From: Whalleya microplaca
Lineage: Eukaryota; Ascomycota; Sordariomycetes; Xylariales; Xylariaceae
Assembly (NCBI GenBank): GCA_022497155.1
Contig: MU385763.1
Coordinates: 62,001 to 126,000, forward strand
Direction of reading: 5' to 3'
DNA length: 64,000 bases
Shown here: positions 47,066 through 59,739 of the stretch, one piece after another
How the letters are laid out: each line of letters begins with the position of its first letter
Numbering within the stretch: position 1 is the first letter of the stretch
The notes under the pieces: generated by a model
Databases searched by the model: none
Told to the model about the DNA's origin: nothing
The model's input: only the letters and a program-made list of their open reading frames with translations
Position numbers and translations under genes: made by a program

Positions 47066-48808
47066 GACGAGTAGGTCAAGACTCTGCTGACCCTATTAGA
47101 TCTGGTGCGCACGCGGCGCTAAGAATCGCTTCCAAGGACTACGCCCTTGAGCTTGCACGGATCAGATTCCCTTGAATGACTCCGAGTACGAATGGTAGTG
47201 GAGTTGCTACCATCATCCATATACTGTGTTACTGTCGTCTTCTTGGGTCGCTTCTCTTGTTGCGATAACAAAAGGTACGGGACTATGTAGGAAGGCTTAG
47301 CTTCTGTAATAGTGAGTGAATACTACTACTGTGCTTAATGGCTAGCCCACTGAGAACAATTTACCGCGTACATTGATGTGAGTCGATATTGAGAGTATTT
47401 CCCTGTTCTTTCTTCGTTTCCCTTTACACATGGGAATAACTTATACATCCATCCTGATTAGAAGTACGTATGGCCGAGTCAATCCAATTAGACAGGCTCT
47501 CTGCTGGATGCCGCTTCATAGGTATGCATTAGCATATCGGTAACCCTGGGACCACACTCAAACCCTTGATACTTCCCACCGACACATCTAATTAGGGGAT
47601 CTTATTGTCCCATTTGGGACGTGGGGTTTCTATATAATGTGGTATTGAGATGGGCAAAGTAGAATAGTAAACTGTTTATATAAGCAATACGAACATGCTC
47701 CCCTCGACCAGTGACCGGAGCTCGTGAGTTCTTGAGTTCTGCCGCTAGACTAAGTTACTACGTTGGAAGAACTAATGCTGCAGGTAGCATAGACCATTGA
47801 AACGTGAAGTTATGTATTAGGCATCACAAGAGGAGCCAGCCTGGAACCACTGTAAGAGAGAACATAAAGTACCTAATGCATGAAGAAAAAATATTCTTAT
47901 GGAATATGTACAGTCGCTGTTGTTCAACATAAAAGGAAACTGCTTGTAGTATTCAAAGCGAACGGTTCTCAACTTCTTATTAATTATCTAGAAGTATTTT
48001 ATCATCAAACGGGCGCATGCATCCTAATGGATGGAAGTCAAAGTAATAGGAAGGAGTGAAGGAAAGTACCTAAAGTAGTTGCTACTGATTCAGACATGTC
48101 AGATTCGAAATAATTCATGTGATAAGGTGGGTGTAGCAGTGACTTCTGCTATCCTCCTTGTGGTTGGTTTTATGGTTCAGGCAAACATTGCTACGGCGTG
48201 TACCTAGGTATGTTAATCACGTGATGCTGGTGGCTTTGCTCTAAATAATTAGGTAAGTAGACAATGTGGAGGCGCTGTCTCATTGTCTTCCAGTTTCAGT
48301 GAATGGCAACTTAGCTTAGGTACTTAACAGCCTTCTGGCTCTGGAAGTTTATTAATGATCAACCAAACCTGACTTGACAAAGACATGATATTCTTGCAGA
48401 CCTGAAAAATATCTGTCCAATATGAACAGAAAGGAACAGAATAGTATCTTGGGTAAGTCGATTTCTTTCTGTCATTTGAAGCACGTCTTGCATGTGTTTG
48501 CCCCGGACATTTAGCCAACCGCGAACTTCGTTGTTCTGGGATATCATCATGGAGGAGGCCTGAATTATCCTCAAGGCAATGCGCCTATCTGGCCTTCTTG
48601 CCCAAGGAGTCAATTAGGGGATATCGAGCTGGGGACTTGGGGATGCCCTAGGAAATGTTTCTCCCAAGGGGCAATGGCAGCCTGGCAGCGTACTCTGCTA
48701 TTGCATATGAAAGGGCCATGTCATCAATTTTCTTCTCTTCGAAGATATACTTCATTGCCATCGACACGACACACAGCATCATCGTATTTAGTACTCGATA
48801 GAGCACCC
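47066..48808. other. Intergenic region, no supported gene
   Basis: About 1.7 kb with no coding signal. The frame of med22 stays open upstream to an ATG at 48674, so part of 48674-48808 could be coding or leader. Confidence 0.5.
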
Positions 48809-49894
48809 ATGGCTTCGCAAAACGACCACTGTATCAGACACTCTAGTCCTCGGGATCAGAGACTTGGGCCAGAGGAGGAAGCCCAACCCGAGTCTGCAGT
48901 CTGCTCTAGCGATGATGGACATGATGAAGAGGACAACAACCTTTCCGCGGACCTTGGCAAGCATCTACCAATTCCCGAAGGCATTGATGAAGCAACGCCG
49001 TCTTGTTCAAGCTCCGGGGACCTAGCGTTAGGGGCATGTGGACAGGAATCACCTTCATCACAATCTTCGCACACAATCCAAGCCGGTTCTTGCCCGCCTC
49101 AATCACCATCATCAGCAAGCATGGCCCCCGTAACTGCAGATGATCCACAAGACTCCGACACCGCAGAAAGCACCACGAGCGCCAACCGCCAGAAACCTCC
49201 CAACAGCATGCGAAACCCTCCCTTGCCGGACCACCGCGTTTCGCGCGAGCTAGCCAAGCTTGCCGAGGAGTCTGCCGAGGAGCCTGCCGAGGAGCCTGCC
49301 GAGGAGCCTGCCGAGGAGCCTACTGAAAAGCCTGCTGAGAAACCTGCTAACCATCCCACCATGTTAGAACGGCACAACCGCGCCATGGTGCAGATCCTGA
49401 AGCGCTTCCGCAACATGATCACCCAAGCCTCCGCGCCCCTTCCCGAGAGCGGCGCGATCGAGCAGGCCGCGGTGAACCGCTGGACAATGGAGACCGAGTC
49501 CGCCGCGCTGGTACGTATCACCACCCCCATACATGCATCTCTCCCGTTATCTATATCAAGCAAGTAGAGTTGCCCCACCCTAGCCCCCGTGAGGTTGAAG
49601 TGAGGCCTATCTGTCTATCTGTCTAGCTAACCCCGCATCGCGACTGCGCAGATCACCGAGATCCAGGGCCTCCTAGCCCTCAACCGCGAGATCAAGGCCC
49701 TGTGGATGCGCGGCCCGATCCGCAAGCCCGGCGAGGACGACGGGCGCGAGGCCGAGATCGACCGGAAGGCCGAGGCCGTCGCGAAGCTGTACGACCAGGT
49801 CCAGGCCATGCGAGACATCGCCATCAAGCAGGCTGCCCAGAACAAGGGACAGGGAAAGGGAGGTGACGATGCTGCCGCCGGTGGTTCTGCTTAA
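48809..49894 (+). CDS. med22: Mediator complex subunit 22 (Srb6), with a long N-terminal extension
   Basis: Med22 is a head-module subunit of Mediator, the RNA polymerase II coactivator. Exon 1 ends at 49510, the intron is 49511-49651 (GTACGT...GCGCAG, phase 0) and exon 2 is 49652-49894. Counting from the ATG at 48809 the protein is 314 aa; an in-frame ATG at 48674 would add 45. The Med22 domain is at about 186-290: LERHNRAMVQILKRFRNMIT, then AVNRWTMETESAALITEIQG and LNREIKALWMRGPI. Most fungal Med22 proteins are about 120-150 aa, so the 185-residue acidic, Ser/Pro-rich extension with its AEEP repeats is unusual. The true start could be nearer the domain. The intron is longer than its neighbours' (141 nt). 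The gene converges on pus1 with 338 bp between stops. Confidence 0.82.
49262..49345 (+). repeat. 12-bp coding tandem repeat (Ala-Glu-Glu-Pro) in med22
   Basis: Seven tandem units of GCCGAGGAGCCT or variants encode (A/T)E(E/K)(P/S). The central four are identical, suggesting recent slippage expansion. The outer units are degenerate. Confidence 0.9.
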
Positions 49895-50232
49895 GATTGA
49901 GTACGTTGCGAAGGACCCCCCGGGGGAGAATGTAGAGACTGGGGGATTGATTCTACGGGGTGTCCTGATGGGACATGATGTGATGCATTTACACAGGCGT
50001 TCTAAGACAGTCTAGCTCTGAGAAGCAGACATGAAAGGCATACTAGTATGGCTAAATGAGGCAATTGAAGTAGGGTCAAATTTCAATATATTGACTCCAT
50101 AATCGGCAGCATTCTCGCTATTTACTCCGATGGTACTGTGATTAAGCAAATGACTGCCTGCGCATCATGCAAGGCTGAGCTACTGGATCAACCCAATCCT
50201 ACGATGCAAATGTTAGTGAGCAGCGGAGGCAT

Positions 50233-52260
50233 TCAACCCTCTCTGCCTTCAGGCTCTTCCTCCTCATCCTCGCCTAGCTCCTCCTTCAGCTCCTCAGGTA
50301 CCCGCTCCATAGGCCCAACTCTCGCCTCCGCCGCTTCCGTACCCCCGGCCGTAAGCCACAAGAAGTAGTTGGACTTGTAGTTATCAATCTGGTGCATGAA
50401 CGTGTGGAACCTGTGCATCGTTAGTATCTAGTACTCGGGTTACCTCCTGACGAACATAAAACAGGACTTACGAGTTTTCTCTCTCCTCCAGCTCGAAGAT
50501 GCGGCTGTAGATCTGTGTGTCCTTGAACTCCTGAATCTCCTTCTCGTAGTTGCCAAAGTCGAGCTCCTCAACGTTGAGCTTGTCACGGGCGCGCTTGTTG
50601 TAGTTCTCGAAGACCGGGCGCTCCAGCAGCAGGCCCAGGCTCGGCGCCTTGGGGATGCTGATGCGCACTTCGCCGTAGCTCTCGTCGATGATGGACATGG
50701 GTGTCGCGCAGCGGGTTATGAGCACCGCCATGGCGACCATCTTGCGGATCTGGTGCATCATGAAGGACTGCCCGTGGACTTTCAGCGACAGCCATTGCGT
50801 GTCGTTGATCTGCACGGGTTCGGGGTTCACCTTAAAGGATCTGATGGTGCGCTTGGCTGAGGCATCGGAATGTGACTTTTGGACCGTGTAGTTGTGGAAG
50901 TTCTTAGTGCCGGAGTAGTGGTCTAGCGCTTGTTGGAGTTGCGATAGCCGCTCTGGCGTTACGCGGTACCGTCGTTTGGCTGTGACGTAGGCCGCCTTGA
51001 TCTGTCTGAGAGCAAGATCAACTGGATGAAGATCCTTAAGCTTTGTATCCTCGGGCGGGCATATAGCTTCTGCCACAGCTTCCGTTGATCTTGGTGGTGA
51101 CGAAGCAAGTTCTGCCGCGACAGTAGAGCCCTCTGCCGTGGTCTCCTTCAGTGGCTCGGACGCGGCTTCGGGCTTGGTCTTTGACTTGCAATTTGTTGAC
51201 TGTCCTCTGATTGCAAGCGGTTCGTTCGGAGCTATCTCGTCCGTATGTAGACGCCGTAGCACAGTCTCCCGCGTATCAGGACCTAGACTGTCCAAGATAG
51301 GCTGGATGTCGGTTTTCTCTACCTCCTGCCAGTAATCTTTCAGCTCGCCCAATCGCTCTGCATACTCATCCTCGACATCTTTCTGCCTGACGGACTCTAG
51401 GACCTTCTTTCCAAGGAAGCTCTCGGGATGGGGTGGTAGCAAGCAGTAGCTAGGCATCAAGTACTCGTACCATCTCGAGTCGCAGGCTGAATAGCAGCTG
51501 AAGTTGTTGTTGGTCCGCTGGATTCCCCACACTCGAATCTGCGGTGGCAGTTCATCGTTGATCTTCTTCACTATGTCTGGGTCCTCGATGATTAATTTCA
51601 GAGAAATCATGTTCCCCGCTGCATGGACTCCTTTGTCAGTTCGCGCGCACCGCACAAAGCTAGATTTGCGTGGGTCATCAGCATTGGCCTTGGCGATGGC
51701 CTTAGCGGCAACGAGGGCGCCGAAGATGTCGCCCTCGATGGTCTTCTCCTTGTGGTTGATCTGTAGGCCATGGTATCCGGTACCAGCATATCCAACCATG
51801 ACAGCGACCTTGCGCTTCGGTCTACGCTCCTCGGCGGCGATCTCGGCTTTGGGGAACTGGATGCTCATGTAACTAGGTTCCGTAGGTGCGGTTGCGACAG
51901 ACTCTCCATTCTCGTTGACCTTTCTACGCTTCCGGTCGTACCAGTCGCGATCCCGTTTTTCTTTGGCATCGCGGCTTGTGCCTTGTTAGCAAGCGTTGGC
52001 TTAGGCCTTTAGGACCAACCTACCGGGCGGGCGACTTACCTTTCCTCTCGGCCTTGGCCGCCGTTCTTGCGCTTGGCGCCACGAGCTCGACCGGCACCTT
52101 TGGAGTCAAATCTACGCTTCTGGGGCTTCTTCTGGTCGTCGCCTCGATTCGACCCCGTAGCACCTGAATCAGAGGCAGGTTGAGGATTCTCAATCGAAGG
52201 CTCGGAGGCTTGACCTCCGTTGTTCGTCGGAGCATCGCTCCTATCGTGTTCGACCACCAT
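50233..52260 (-). CDS. pus1: tRNA pseudouridine synthase Pus1
   Basis: This nuclear enzyme converts uridine to pseudouridine at several tRNA positions. Exons are 52260-52040, 51974-50472 and 50410-50233, giving 633 aa. Intron 1 (52039-51975) uses GTAAGT and the second of two close acceptors (GCACAAG), the only one that keeps frame. Intron 2 (50471-50411) ends GATGCACAG. TruA-family motifs are clear: VMVGYAGTGYHGLQIN, the catalytic loop FVRCARTDKGVHAAGN with Asp at about 186, TKNFHNYT and HQIRKMVAMAVL. The first ~110 residues are basic and disordered (KRKNGG, RKRRKV), fitting nuclear targeting. An Ala/Glu-rich insert sits mid-protein, and the C-terminus is acidic (GEDEEEEPEG). The 5' end is only about 200 bp from the next RIP block. 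Confidence 0.93.
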
Positions 52261-52454
52261 TGTAGAATGCGATGGTGAGTTCGCATCGTCCTTCAATAAT
52301 TTACTGGTCGGAAAAGTTCCATGTATGCAGAGGGGCACCCCACATTTTACAGAGAAGACTCAGTACGTATCTTATCGATAAGCGCCTGTATGTATGTACC
52401 TACCTATTCGCTCTATTAGCTCATTGCATTATGTAGGTATCACAGCAGCGGTCC

Positions 52455-55144
52455 CATTAAATTAAATCAAACCAAATAACCACTAATATTTGATTTGAAT
52501 TAAATTAAATTAAATAATTACGATTCCCGTTTGATTTAATAATATTTACGATTTGATTTAATTAGTAATACGTAAATTTGCTTTTAAATACCTTTAAACC
52601 TTTAAACCTTTAAACTTTTAACCCTTTAAATTTCTTTTAACTAATTGCCGTAATTTAACTATATCGTTATTATTTTAATGCTTTAAGTATTAAATGGCTT
52701 TAAGCGTGTTAATTATTATCCCGTGTTTTTAAAAGGTTATCGTTAATTTAACTTAATTAAATACCCGCTCGCATTTAGCTAATATAATAAAAATAAATAA
52801 TATATTAATAATAAATTATAATAATATAAGAAATTTTAACTTTTACTGCTATTATTATAATAAAGGATCCCCGTATTTAAGTAACTTTATTTTAGCTATC
52901 TTTAAATATTTAATAAGCTCGTTAGTTAATTTAGCTAATTTTTTATTTAAATTTATATTATAGTTATCGTAAGCTATACTTTTATGTTTAATTAGTTTCC
53001 GAGCTATTAAAGCTGCTTAAATAATAGGCGTAATCAGGTGTACGTATTTCTTTTTTTAATGTTAAGTTATACGTGACTTAATATTTTTAGCTAAAATAAA
53101 GTTACGTTATTAAAGGCTTTTTAAGCGCCGGTTAAGGTATAAAAAAAAGTATTATAATAAATTAGCATGTCATTTAAACGTTTACGATATTTTTAAAGCT
53201 TTTTATAAGCTCGTTAAAAGCTATTATAAATTTTAGCCACTTTTTTTAAACTAAGTTACCGAAGGTTAACTTTAGTTTCCCTTGCTGTTTTCCTTTTTTT
53301 GCGTGTATTTAAATAGTGCCTAGCTTTAATAGCATGCTTTATTAGCACTTTTTTTCGCTTCGAGGTACGCTAATTAAGCGTTTAAAGGTAAAAGGGTTAT
53401 TAGAATTAAAAGGTCGAGATATTAAAAGGTTTAAAATCGGTTTATTATATTAAAAGTTAGCTAAAAAATCGAAACTAAAAAAAAAACGATAATTAAAATT
53501 ACGAACGTTTAACTTATTAACTAAATTATATTTTAAAAGATATTTTTAAAAGTGATCTTTAAAGCTTTTAAGTATAAATATTATATTAGGCAATTTAACT
53601 TTATTGCTTTTATAATATAAGGTGGCTTTTTTAATCGGCTATAAGATTTTTTCGATTTTAATTAAATACGCTTATTCTTTAATTTCGATATCGTAATTAA
53701 TAAGGATTTATAATAAGGCATTAGCGTGTTTTCGAAAGGTGTTATAAAATCGATTAATCGGATTTTAAAGCCGCAAGTTACTAAAGATAGTTTTAAATAT
53801 TAAATTTTATAAAGTGTTATTATGGGCTTTTACTATATTAGCGCGGACTTTTTTAATTTCTTTTAGTTAAAATCCTATATAAAATTAATAAGGAAAGTAT
53901 TATAATCGACTTTTTCGTTTTTTATTAAGTCATTTAACATGTTAAAGTTATTTTCGTTAATAAATTTATTTATTTCTATAAAGGTAATATCGGTATAGCG
54001 ACTTAAATGCTTGAGTTTTTTAAAAGGCATTACGCCGTTATAATATATAATAAATATAACTATTTATTTAAAAAGCCTTATTAATAACGTAAATTATAAG
54101 GGATTTATGCCTTTTATTACCTTCCTTTTTTTCGTACATAAAATAAGTGGCAATTATATTTAAGATGTGACTAATGTAGCGTAAGCGGCTTTTAATAATA
54201 AGCTTATCGGCTTCGAGGCTATTAAAGCTAAGGCTATAGTGTTAAAAAAACGGTGGAAAGTTATATCGTTAATTATAATAATTGCTATTATTAGTATATA
54301 TAGTTATTAAAAACCAATAAACTAACTAGTTACGTTATTTAAAATGTAATATTTTAATTTATTACGGATTTTATAAGTCTCGATAACTTTAATTAGGTAA
54401 TATATTATATTATTTGCTATATAGCTATTAAAAACGCGCCTTAAGCTAATAAGCTTTATACGTAATTTAAATTTATTATTAATAAAGTGAGCTATTATAA
54501 CTAAAACCCCTTTTTTATTAAGGTATTACTATATATCGAAAAAAAGGTGAATTTTTAATTTAGCTTAATTTTAAAGTTATTAGCTAATAGTAATACGTAA
54601 TTTCTCGAACGTCTCGATTAGTTAGTTATAAATAAAGGTGCCTAAATTAGGTATAAGCTCTTTAGCTAATTAACGGTTAAAAAAACTTAATAAACTTTTA
54701 AATTATAGCTTTATATAAGTCTTTAACGGGATATTATAAGCAGTAATAAATTTAAGCAGGGATTTCTTAAAGTGGGCTTTAGTTAACTTAATAAAAGGTT
54801 ATTTAATTACTTAATTTATAATTTATTAATATATTAAAAGCTAACGAGATTTAATAACTTCGTTATATAATAACGAGGCTATTAATTATTATTAAGTTTT
54901 AATAACTAAGCTATAATACGATTTACCCCGTTTTATTATATGTTTTTTCAAGGAGTTAGTAAACTTCCCTAAAAATATTTTAATTTTACTTAATTTATTA
55001 TAATGATGGCAAAAAAAGACTTTATTCCTTTTGTCTTTAAATATAATGCCGTTTTTTATGATTTCCTCGATAGAAATAAAGTAATTTCCGTATTTAAGGA
55101 TACTTAAACAAACGTATGTTATTAACTAGCTATTAGTAATATAT
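52455..55144 (-). pseudogene. hAT-type DNA transposon fossil, RIP-degraded
   Basis: On the minus strand at about 54800-54480 the frame reads AHFKKSLLKFITAYNIPLKT, SLLSFFNR, a helical ETFEKLR region, then IHLFFDI and KKGVLVIIAHFIN. This corresponds to the hAT pattern of a conserved FQ..L..F(I/V) stretch followed by SFDIWTS...AHFID. Upstream on the same strand at about 55040-54950, FCHHY...SLKKHIIKR looks like a BED zinc finger with one Cys changed to Tyr. The C-terminal dimerisation region was not recognised. Inverted and direct copies of TTTGATTTAATT and ATTAAATCAAA at 52456-52562 may be subterminal repeats near the 3' end, and a TTTAAACC tandem lies at 52590-52627. No matching TIR was found at the right end, which abuts the LTR at 55145. 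Confidence 0.6.
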
Positions 55145-55381
55145 TGTTATAAGGCTAATATGCCGTGACATATATATATCGCTTGGTTTTTTTCCTTTTA
55201 CTTTTAAATAAAACATATATAGCTTAAACGGCTTTATTGCCGATAATAGACACATTTTTCCTTTTAATTAATCGCCGTTATAAGTAATTCTTTTATTTCG
55301 TCGCTTTAATTATTTCCGATTAGTTAAATATAAAGTAGTACCTTTTATACCTTCTTTACCCCGACACCTTATCCCAAGACA
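55145..55381 (-). repeat. LTR of an E-family element (reverse), probably its 3' LTR
   Basis: 237 bp. On the minus strand it starts TGTCTTGGGATAAGGTGTC, close to the solo LTR start, and ends in a RIP form of GCCCCGTAACA. The flanks ATAT and TTTA do not match, so it is not a simple solo LTR. Sequence to its right, reversed, ends GCCTATCCGGGAAAATTAAA and aligns for about 65 bp with the 3' internal end of E. The internal part therefore extends to the right. Confidence 0.68.
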
Positions 55382-56000
55382 TTTAATTTTCCCGGATAGG
55401 CTTTAACTTTTTCGCCTTTCTGATTTATCGAAAAAAATAGTCTAAATGGAAGCAGTAATAAAATAAAACCAAAAAAAGGACTTTAATAAAACCCCCAAAA
55501 ACCACTAAACTAACCGAACCTACAAAAAAAGCACTAACTAAAAAAAAGAACTAACGGTAAACGATTATTTAAAATAAAAAAGCAATGTTAAAAATAAACA
55601 GATTAATAAAAAAACCCATAAAAGATTTATAGTATATATTAATAAATTAGTAACGCAAAAACACAAAAACATAAAATATAGGAAATATAAAAATATAGTA
55701 ATATAAAAATATAAAAAAGCATAAATTCTAATAAAGTAAATTAAATACGAGAAAATGAGCAGCATAAAAAATTAGGAAAAATTAAAAAATTATAAAATAT
55801 ATAGTAAATAATGCATAAAAATGTACTATAATTTAAACCTATAAAATAAACCAGAGTAAAATTTAAGTAACGAAAATAATATCCGAGCTTTTAATTAGCC
55901 TATAAGTAATTTTATTACGCGATTAATTAATTAATATAATATAATAGTTAAGTTAACGACTTATAATCGAGATTTTTTTTAAAAATCTCCTAACTTTTAA
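55382..56000 (-). mobile_element. 3' internal part of an E-family retroelement (extent uncertain)
   Basis: The first ~65 bp match the 3' internal end of element E in reverse orientation. Beyond that the sequence is AT-rich without readable motifs. A short inverted repeat (GAGATTTTTTTTAAAAATCTC) lies near 55971-55991. The boundary with the forward-oriented gypsy pol to the right could not be placed. Confidence 0.4.
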
Positions 56001-59000
56001 GGCTATTATTAGCGTCTTAAGAAATAGTTATAATCTTATATCTAAAATATTACAAAATTACAATCTAGTACAATTAAAAAACATTCCCCTAAAATTAAAT
56101 ATAACTGAAAAATTAAGACAGCTAAACGATAAGATATTTTAAACTATACTAAATATAACTAAAAAAAAATCCTTTAAGCTAACCGACAATTAAAAAATTA
56201 TTAACCTTATTACTAATTAAAAGTACTATTAAAACAAAAAAAACTCGGCATTATATAATTAAAACATTTAATTAAAAATAACTAGCTAAAAAACTTTGTC
56301 CCTTAATATAACAAAAGACATATAAGTCGACAAAAAGCCTATAAATTAAAATATAGCTTCCGATTAAAAGCAATTTATTATAACCGGAAAAACTAGGTTT
56401 ATAATAATAGTTACGTTACTAAATTCTCGAAATTACCTATAGCTTTTATTCGATAGAAATAATGTTATAAATTAAATCGAAAATATAATATATATATTCG
56501 ATAGATACGGCTTAAAAAATAATATTAAAATTAGGGAAATATTATATTAAATAAATAACTAAACTAATAAATAACGGATCGAAACTTTACTAAAAGGTGT
56601 TATTATTTAAAAAAAACAAAAGTAGTTTTAAAGCGATATTTTAAAATTAGTAACCTAAAATAAATAAAAACCCTTATAAAACGATTAAAAAACCTAAAAA
56701 AAAGTAATAGACTATTCGAACCGATAGAAATTTATTATTATATTTTAGATTATTCGGTTCGGGTAAAAAACGTCCGGAAATAAAAGAAAATTAAGAGATA
56801 AAACGCCATTTTTGTTAGTAATTTATAGCAAAAAATCGATTAAAAAGTTATTAAACAAATTATATAGTTTTATTCGAAATTATATAATAAGCTTTTCGAA
56901 TTAGATTATAAAAACGCCTAAAACGTTATATATATATAAATAAATATTATAGTCGGCTTAATAAATTATAATAGCTATAATATCCGATAAGTTTCGCCCG
57001 ATTAATCGCATAAAAATAAATCGGTTAATCGTTAACGTTCGGTTCGGTTCCGTTTATTATTAGTAAACCTAAAATAGCCTAAAGTTATTTTAAAAAAAAC
57101 TTTATTTTTTTAGTTAAATAAAATAAAAAACTTAATTAAGTCTATAAAATAGATATTTATTATATAGCTTAAAACTAACGAAAATTTTACTACATTTATA
57201 AAAGAAATTCGATTAATATTATTAAAGTTAAAATATTACGCCTTATAAAAAAAACCTCTGCCTAATAAAATATTTAAAAACGTAAAGTAAGAAATATATC
57301 TCTTAATATTTATTACGCCGGGCTTTTAAATAATAAAAAAATACAGAAAATATAATAGCCGACAAAATTAAAACAGTCGATATATATTACGACCGATATT
57401 ATTCCAAAAGTATAATCGAAATATTTATTTCTTTTACGGAAAATTAAGTCACTTTTTTATTACCTACTTTTTAATAACGTTATTAAGCCGCGATAATATA
57501 ATGCGATATAATAATTAATTTAGGAAATATTTTATCGGAAGTTTTTAAACTACTCCCGAAATTAAAAACATCCTATTTTTTAGGCATATAATTACCGAAA
57601 GTAAAATAAATAAATAAAATATTATTTAAATTTACCTATAATTTTTATACGAAATAAAAATATATAATACTTAAATTCGGAAATTAACTTATTACTATTT
57701 CTATAAATATAGTAAGATCAAAAAAAATATAAAGTTTAAATAAAACTATAATTTTATTCGATTAATAGTTAATTTATAAAATCGCAACCCGGAAACAATA
57801 TTAATTATAGATTTAAAAGTTAATAATATTAGAATAAAAAACTTAAAAAATAACACTTTTTATAAACTTATAAACCTATAAAATTACTTTTAGAAAAAAC
57901 TAACTATTAATAAAAGCGGAAATCCTATATATAAAATAATAATTAAGCTGTTTTAATATAAAAGTAAAAATAAAATTAACGTTTTAATATTGAAAAAATA
58001 TAAAAATATAAACGGCAATATATCTATAAAAAAACGATCGATAAAATGTTATTAAAGCTAAATCTTCCACTTTTAATAATCCCAAAAACGCTAAAACAGA
58101 CTTAAACTAATAAACTAAAAAGCATTATACCTAATTAACTAGCCTTAGCTTTAATTTCGGAATATTAAAAAAAATCTCTAAAAATGCGGCAAAAAAATTT
58201 AAAATCTTATAAAATAATCTAATTAAATATTATACGGGATTTAGTAAAACATTACTTTAATACTTATTCGATAAAGCGGATAAAATAAATCGGAAACCTT
58301 ATAAAATAATTTATATCTTTTTAGCCGAAATAATTAATTAGTAATAATAAAAATAACAATTTTAGTCCAATTTTACACCAAACGTATTATAGCTAATCTT
58401 TACGCTTAATAAATCCTAAAATAACTTTATAAATATAATAATTAATAATATATTTATAATATCCGGTAACGTTACTTAAATTATTATAGCATTTTTGCCG
58501 GTATTTATCCGGGATATTAAAATATATATTTAATTATTACCCTAATTAATTATAAAAATTAGCTTTAAAAATATAAAAACTTAATTATTATAGTTATTAA
58601 TATAGGTATTTAATTAAATATTATTACGTAATTATATATTTTTAAGTATTAAATATTTATATAAAAAACTAAAATTACGTAATCCGGCTTTAATATATCA
58701 GTAAATAATAAAACTAAAAGCTTTAGCTTAATTAAAAAACCTATATAATTAATAAGCTATAGTTTGCTGCTACCGATTTATATAATTAGAAATTTTAAAG
58801 CCGTATTTCTATTATTTCTCGGCCTTAATTTTATTTTCTAATTATATATAATAATTTACTTTAAAAAAAGCTTATTAATAGTTTCGATATTTTTCGGAAG
58901 TATTAAAATTATAATACCCTTTATATATATAATAAGTTAGCTAAGCAAACTTTAGCTAACGTTATTAATCTTTCGGAAAACTAATAACCGCCGATATTAA

Positions 59001-59700
59001 AAGCTAAATTAATAATAAATAAAAGCCTTAAAATATTATAGCAATAATAAATCTAGCGAAATTTAAAAATATAATTTAAAATAACTTAAGTTTAAAATAA
59101 ATTAATAAATAGATAAAAATTACTATTAATAAAATATTCTAAAATAACAATTAAATATAAGTTTCGCTATTTAATAATTATTTATTAAGCTTACTATAAA
59201 AAACTATTAAAAAAATCCAAATAAATAATATAACGTATAACATTATATTGTAAAAAAATATTACGGAAAAACGAGATTAAGCTATATATAATATATAAAC
59301 TAAAAGTATAAAAAATTTACCTAATCGATAATGCTAAATCGAATAATATAATTTCTTTAAGGTCGATTAATTAAAAGCAAGCGATATTATAAAATATAAA
59401 GCCGAAATTCGAACCCTTAAATATATCTAAAATAAACAAAAAATATAAAAATATTATTTCGCGTTTCGCTTTCGCGTCGTAAAATATTAAATTAATAAAA
59501 AAACGCTTAAACGTTATTAAAATAAAATTATTAAATATAAAGCTTACAAATTAAAAGAAAGTAATACTAATCGAGATTTTTTATCGATAAGAAATAATAT
59601 TAGCTTAAAACTTTATAAAAATCGGCTAAATTAAAAAAAAATGTCTCTTTTGTATAAAATTAAAACAATATTATATAATATATAATAAGCTAAATTAATT
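56000..59700 (+). other. RIP-saturated region upstream of a gypsy pol, probably its gag and protease
   Basis: The sequence has no readable conserved motif on either strand. Long A-rich stretches on the plus strand and the position directly before the reverse transcriptase make gag/protease of the same element the likeliest content. Some plus-strand frames are long apart from TAA/TAG codons (for example around 56350-56550). Confidence 0.35.
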
Positions 59701-59739
59701 TCTATTTTAGCGCTACTAAAAATACGGGTTTTAAATATT

